Of a DNA stretch of 64,000 nucleotides, positions 47,101 through 64,000 are shown in pieces. The notes under the pieces are model-generated. The model ran no database searches, was not told the origin of the DNA, and saw only the letters and a program-made list of their open reading frames with translations. Position 1 is the stretch's first letter. Every line of letters begins with the position of its first letter. The translations under genes were made by a program, and so were the position numbers. This stretch comes from Galaxea fascicularis. Lineage: Eukaryota; Cnidaria; Anthozoa; Scleractinia; Euphylliidae. Location: positions 23,134,225-23,198,224 of the forward strand of contig OX419344.1 in NCBI GenBank assembly GCA_948470475.1. The letters run 5' to 3'.

Positions 47101-49626
47101 CATGACCATCGCAAGCCAAAAGTCGCTTGTGTAGCTGCGGCTTAAGAACCTATCTAAATCCAACAATAATAATAATAAATTAATAATAAACAATTTAATA
47201 TATAGTTCCAGTACTGTTAGATATTTAAAACTGCTTATAAGTAATATTAAAAGAAAATGAAACAAATCATGGACTTCTGTCTCTGCCAACTGTAGTTCAA
47301 AATTGCAGCGCGAATCTAATGCAACTTACTCCAGAACCAATATGTGGAATGTGCAGTGCATCAAGTTCCTCCACCATTCCTGTTGTGCCAATGATAAAAA
47401 CTTTCTTTTCAAACTTCAGAATCTCTTTTAAGTAATATGCCACAGCATATGATGTGCCATAGATTTCTTCCTGTGTATGAACAAAATAAAAGGATTAGTT
47501 CAATTTAAAAATAGAAAATGCTCTCTAAGTTTTCATAAGTGAACATGGTGAAACCTCCCATAAGTTAGTAGACACCCATGGAACAAGCACACATCTGTGT
47601 ATATCAGAGGTGTTTCAGTAGGAAAATCACTGGGACCATGGTTTGTTGGTATCTGTCTACGAGAGCCACCTGCTCGCGGGATATGTTCAGAAGCAGTGGC
47701 CAATGTAGGTCTCAGGTGTGTTTCACAACTTTGTTCAATTCTACCAGTCCTTTATAAGTTGCAACACAAAAAGGAAAGGGAAGTCTTAAAGTACTATTCC
47801 ATTTGTCAAAAGTTATTAACATTTGGATTTTTCAATTTCTGATTAGAAACTATCTACAAATTGAGCATGCTACCTGCCTGCCATAAGCAGCAATGTTTAT
47901 TGGCAGGTAGTGTCTTCTACAGATGACCCTTAACTGATAAATCCTAAATGAAAAGATGTAGCACTCACTTTAAAAGCTTCAATTCCAAACTTTTTCATCT
48001 TTTCTATATAATTGTCTCTTGACCTGGAGCTGTTGTTGGTCACAAAGAAAATTCTTTTCCCCTGAGAGTAGAAAAGTAAAGTTTAAAAGCAATAAAATAT
48101 TACACTTTTATAATTATTATATCACTATCACTACCACTGTCACTGTCATTCTTAGTACTCAAGTTCAGGATGTAAATATGCATAAACAATGTCTTGCAGT
48201 ATTTGATCCGGAAATATTATTATTGATGATGTAAAAAAAAAAGTACTTATAATAAGTTCTACTGTGTCAAAAAAATTGAGAAATTTCATTAACAACATAA
48301 GCTTTTTCACACTAACCTAACAACAAACAACATTTAAAAAGAACAACTGGCCAAGCTCCCAGTGGCAGCCATGATGTACATAAGTAGAGGACTGGTACAT
48401 GGTTCATACAGGTGAAAAGAGCTTTTATTCAAGGACTTTTCCAGGACTTTATCACAAAATTCAAGGAGTCCATCCAATCACAGCATTTGCATTAGGCCTT
48501 TTTCCTGTCACCTTTGAATGCAGTCACCCAACCTTTGTAGAGGGAATTACGTTCCCACTGCCGATTAAATATATGCAGTTTCTTCTTTGACCTTTTGAAT
48601 TCATTTGATAATAAAATGAAGAGCGCCAAAGTTGAATAAATTTCACGCTTCGAGCGATGCGTCAAGCTACATTTCCCTTGTGGTTTTGTTTGCTTGTTGG
48701 GGGGCTTCACAATAATCACTTGCGAAACCCTATTGGAAGGCGCAGTTACTTAGATCTTTTGAATAAGAAACACTGAATTGTCCTGATATAAAAGCTTTGT
48801 CTTTTTTGAGACTTCAAAAGCGTTTCTCGGGTGATGTGATACAATCTTTTTCATCTTTTGATGTGAAAATGAACTTATTTTGCTTTAGTCTCAAGTATTC
48901 AAGGACTTCTTCATAACATTCAAGCACTGCACCTACAAATTCAAGGAGTTTTCAAGCACAAAATCTTTTTCAAGGAGTTTTCAAGGACCAAGCAGTTTTT
49001 CAAGGAGTTTTCCAGGCCCGTGCGAACCATGTGGTAGGCAGAGGGGTATGGAGAAGGGGAAAGCATGAGATGATGTATGGCCTTAGCTTCCCAGATCTTC
49101 TTCTGTTCATCCCATTTCTCTCTGACTCCTCTTCCTTCTCTGTAATTCCAACCTCCCCCTTATTTTGATTGTTTCCACCACTTTTTCTTCAGGAGTCAGT
49201 CCTTTCTAATTTGCCGGTACTCACTCGGCATAATGATGACGTAAGATTATGGGCGGTGAGTAATAGCGGGGTATTTTTTCTGTCAAGCTCCTTTTTTACA
49301 GAAATTTTAAATGTTATAAAAAGTAAGCTTAACTCAGAGATGGAACATACTCTGTACATGCCATGCCATTTATAATGAAGGATAATACTTCTTACCAATT
49401 TCCGAAGTCCTTGCAAAACTTCTGCAGCACCATCAATACTACCAACCTCGTTCCAAACAACGCCTACATCAGAAAAAATAAAAGGAACAATTTTAAATCA
49501 CACAACGCAGTAGCCCCATTATTGCTTAATTCATTTACCATCACAGTCAAAGATAAACGTATCCATAGAAGCAATAAATTCAGCTGCTTTTTCTCCTTCG
49601 AGAAGTTCACAGGACTTGCCCGCCAT
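42846..49626 (-). CDS. PGP: HAD phosphatase of the PGP/PDXP group (phosphoglycolate / glycerol-3-phosphate phosphatase), complete
   Basis: Cytosolic C2-capped HAD phosphatase; mammalian relatives hydrolyse 2-phosphoglycolate and glycerol-3-phosphate (PGP) or pyridoxal phosphate (PDXP). Exons in transcript order: 49539-49626, 49396-49463, 47969-48061, 47330-47470, 46380-46442, 45104-45254, 44646-44745, 44505-44546 and 42846-43047. All phases agree, giving 315 aa (human PGP 321). HAD motif I is DCDGV with nucleophile Asp27 and acid/base Asp29; motif II TNNSS at 60-64; motif III lysine in GKPE (Lys223); motif IV GDRLDTD at 247-253. The GFD.HFSY segment and VPDFY near the C-terminus are typical of this group. 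Substrate cannot be fixed from sequence alone. An in-frame ATG at 49686 would add 20 residues; the ATG at 49626 fits family length better. Confidence 0.93.
43710..43812. mobile_element. Small inverted-repeat element in a PGP intron
   Basis: TAGACTTGCTCACAAGTCG on the left faces CGACTTTGAGAAAGTCTA on the right, with a GAGCG-rich interior. About 100 bp, no ORF, limits approximate. Confidence 0.45.
43937..44327. mobile_element. Non-autonomous hAT-like element with 8-bp target duplication
   Basis: GTACTACC occurs directly before (43929-43936) and directly after (44328-44335) the element. The ends are inverted, TAGTGATGG against CAGTGGTG, the usual hAT form; near both ends lie GATCATCGG/CGATCATCGATTATAAT blocks in opposite orientation. 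The 391-bp element contains a (TTA)n run near 44080-44113 and no transposase. It lies between PGP exons 8 and 9. Confidence 0.75.
45503..45740 (+). mobile_element. tRNA-derived SINE in a PGP intron
   Basis: Same family as 39861-40085. A box-like TGGCTGAGTGC (45510-45520), B box-like GGTTCAAATCT (45553-45563), the shared body, then a 3' part ending in a T8 run that abuts the next element. It lacks about 18 bp after the B box relative to the other copy. Antisense to PGP. Confidence 0.85.
45740..46112. mobile_element. GGCCTGGTTCA-ended MITE in a PGP intron
   Basis: The left end GGCCTGGTTCAGACGCCGCTC and right end (reverse-complemented) GGCCTGGTTCATATGCCACTC are imperfect inverted repeats running on past ACTC-TGCC. 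About 373 bp, no transposase. It begins directly at the SINE's T-run. Confidence 0.7.
46840..47145. mobile_element. ~306-bp MITE with TTAA ends and ~40-bp inverted repeats in a PGP intron
   Basis: Left TTAAGCCGCGGCTACACAAG and right (reverse-complemented) TTAAGCCGCAGCTACACAAG agree at all but one position. The match continues through GCGA-TTTT-GCTTGCGATGGT. The TTAA at each end suits piggyBac-type insertion. The interior has no coding capacity. Confidence 0.8.
48396..49032. mobile_element. Inverted-repeat element with TTCAAGGAGTTTTC repeats in a PGP intron
   Basis: ACATGGTTCATACAGG at the left faces CC.GTGCGAACCATGT at the right. The interior shows repeated TTCAAGGA(C/G)TTTTC motifs, four near 48900-49015 and related ones near 48430-48465. 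No convincing ORF. About 637 bp. Confidence 0.55.
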
Positions 49627-49701
49627 TTTGATTTTAAAATATACCAGGTCCCTAACTGGTTCGCTCGCATGAGGGTGGACGTTCATTCCCAGTCTTACAA
49701 G
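49627..49701. promoter_or_regulatory. Probable bidirectional promoter/5'UTR between PGP and ATG16L1
   Basis: Only 75 bp separate the PGP start codon (49626, minus) from the ATG16L1 start codon (49702, plus). The two 5' leaders therefore almost certainly overlap or share one core promoter. I see no TATA box facing either gene. The minus-strand ATG at 49686 lies within this gap. Confidence 0.6.
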
Positions 49702-62539
<12,838 letters not shown>

Positions 62540-62655
62540 GACTCCGTCCAGCTCGGACAATGGCATTTATAAAGTGATACAGACAGTGGAACAATGCAAC
62601 TACTGTTTACTTTTTTCTCATGGTAAATTAAAAGTTTGGCTGCAATATAGTTTGA

Positions 62656-62661
62656 AATAAA
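62656..62661 (+). terminator. Probable ATG16L1 polyadenylation signal (AATAAA)
   Basis: AATAAA lies 117 bp after the stop codon at 62539, a usual distance for a short 3'UTR. Confidence 0.5.
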
Positions 62662-64000
62662 ATTACCAGTATCTCAGTATACAATCATTAAAAATTAGCA
62701 TAAAAAGTGCCAAATCTGTGTTTAATGTTAGCTACTCTTGTGCCATTAATTTTACTGTACTGGAGAACTGGTAACTATTAATAATAGTCTGTCTGTTTGA
62801 ATGTGTGAGTGCAAATTATAGAACCTTCAAATAATTTGTGAGGCTCTAAATTTCCACCTGGTTACTTTCTACAAATTGGTGTCTCAGACACCACTGAATA
62901 CTGAGTAGATTGTGATAGTGAAGCACTATCTAGCAGTTCATAGAATAGTGAGTCTGATTTTGCATATGTTGGCACACTCAATAATGTAAAATCAATCACA
63001 ACAAAAGACTCGGTGTGGGCAGCCCAATACACCATACAAACACTAAAAATTGGTTTATTCCAAGAAAAAAATTTCTGTTTTCTTCATTTTCATCCAATAA
63101 GAACTTTTACTTTTGCATTTCTGGACATAGTAATGAGGAACCCTTGCTTTATTTTCTAACCAAAAAGTAAATATTTTAGACCTCATGTCCCAAACCCTGT
63201 AAATATCTCCCCATTTTAGGCTTAATGAGCCAGTATCTATCATGCTTCTTCCAATGAATGTAAAAACATTTGCCAAAATGTTAGCCTGGGTGGCAGGGGA
63301 GGGAAGGGGAGAAAAACACAGTCCCAAGTCACACATTTTTCTCCCCTTCCCTCTCCCTCCCAATACAGGCTACCGAAATGTGCAAAGTTTCATTCGACTT
63401 CCCCAAATTCTGGAATAACAGGTAATGGGATAGTCCCCAGATTTGTTGTTTTAGGTAAATTTTGGAAGATGAGTTTAGGTAATTCTTGATTGAATGTGAC
63501 ATTAAACTTAAAGTTCTTAACTAAGGCAAGAGGAAGTTGTGTGAAGAACTTGCCAATTTTGCAGTCAGAAATGGCTTAGAGTTCATTACCCTGTGAATTC
63601 ATACCAACATGCCTACACTATGAAGACACTGATATAAAAGTGGTGTATAACTGTATGTCAGAACATTCTGCTTCAAGGAAAGGTATGTTGGAGATAACAG
63701 TATTTCCAAAACATATGACATATTGTCTATCAGTATCTTATTGAAAATGGAGATTTAGGTAACCTACCAGTGCCTTTAAACATGTATATTTCAGTCCTAC
63801 GATAGGAACTGTGATATAATTTTTCCAAACTCAATTGAATAGCCTAAGGCGGGTATTTGAAAACCATTTTCATTGGTAGAAAATACAGGGTTCTTTACTG
63901 TTGTTACCAGTAATTAAATTAATGTGAGCAATTTGTTCAAAGCTGTAAAAAATATAAGAGGGAACTCTTCTTATAAAGCTGATACATATTTTGTCAGTGT
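62662..64000. other. Region downstream of ATG16L1 without recognisable gene
   Basis: AT-rich sequence with a repeat at 63710-63790 shared with 62020-62100. The minus-strand ORF at 63055-63363 reads through a CT-rich stretch and has no family features. Confidence 0.5.
63710..63790 (+). repeat. Dispersed repeat fragment downstream of ATG16L1
   Basis: TATTGTCTATCAGTATCTTATTGAAAATGGAGAT...CAGTGCCTTTAAACATGTA, the partner of 62020-62100. Confidence 0.5.

Noticed and set aside
49464..49670. Separate minus-strand gene overlapping PGP exon 1
   Set aside because: It is the wrong frame of PGP exon 1 and intron 1; the true frame carries the DCDG motif.

Overview
The window is animal nuclear DNA. It shows GT-AG introns, three multi-exon genes with clear metazoan orthologues, tRNA-derived SINEs and a dense load of small inverted-repeat transposons. 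The intron-rich genes and SINE/MITE types suggest a cnidarian, most likely a stony coral or other anthozoan; this is an inference from sequence character, not from a database match.

Layout. (1) Positions 1-31594 are one tandem satellite array of about 23.7 near-identical monomers of 1333-1338 bp. The window opens inside it, so the array continues to the left. Each monomer has an A-rich tract, a tRNA-like 71-base segment followed by a T-run on the minus strand, and an embedded relative of a MITE family that also sits in the nearby introns. No long ORF exists; the repeated 60-90 codon ORFs look like passengers. The last monomer is cut short and diverged. (2) 31595-32602 is a short unique spacer with a hairpin element. 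(3) 32603-40364 (+) is a complete beta-secretase (BACE-type membrane aspartic protease) in 12 coding exons, including an inferred 30-nt microexon. (4) 40365-42845 is a convergent intergenic gap with two MITE copies. (5) 42846-49626 (-) is a complete HAD phosphatase of the phosphoglycolate/glycerol-3-phosphate/pyridoxal phosphatase group in 9 exons. (6) 49702-62539 (+) is a complete ATG16L1 (autophagy) in 21 exons, head-to-head with the phosphatase: the two start codons are separated by only 75 bp. (7) 62540-64000 has no recognisable gene.

The three genes belong to different pathways: membrane protein shedding, metabolite repair and autophagosome formation. Only the phosphatase/ATG16L1 pair has a physical arrangement suggesting shared control, a bidirectional promoter. 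Exon joins were worked out by hand from reading-frame continuity, splice dinucleotides and similarity to known families; all joins keep frame and produce single full-length ORFs. The introns hold many foldback elements, including a hAT-like element with a perfect 8-bp target duplication and two elements flanked by TTAA.
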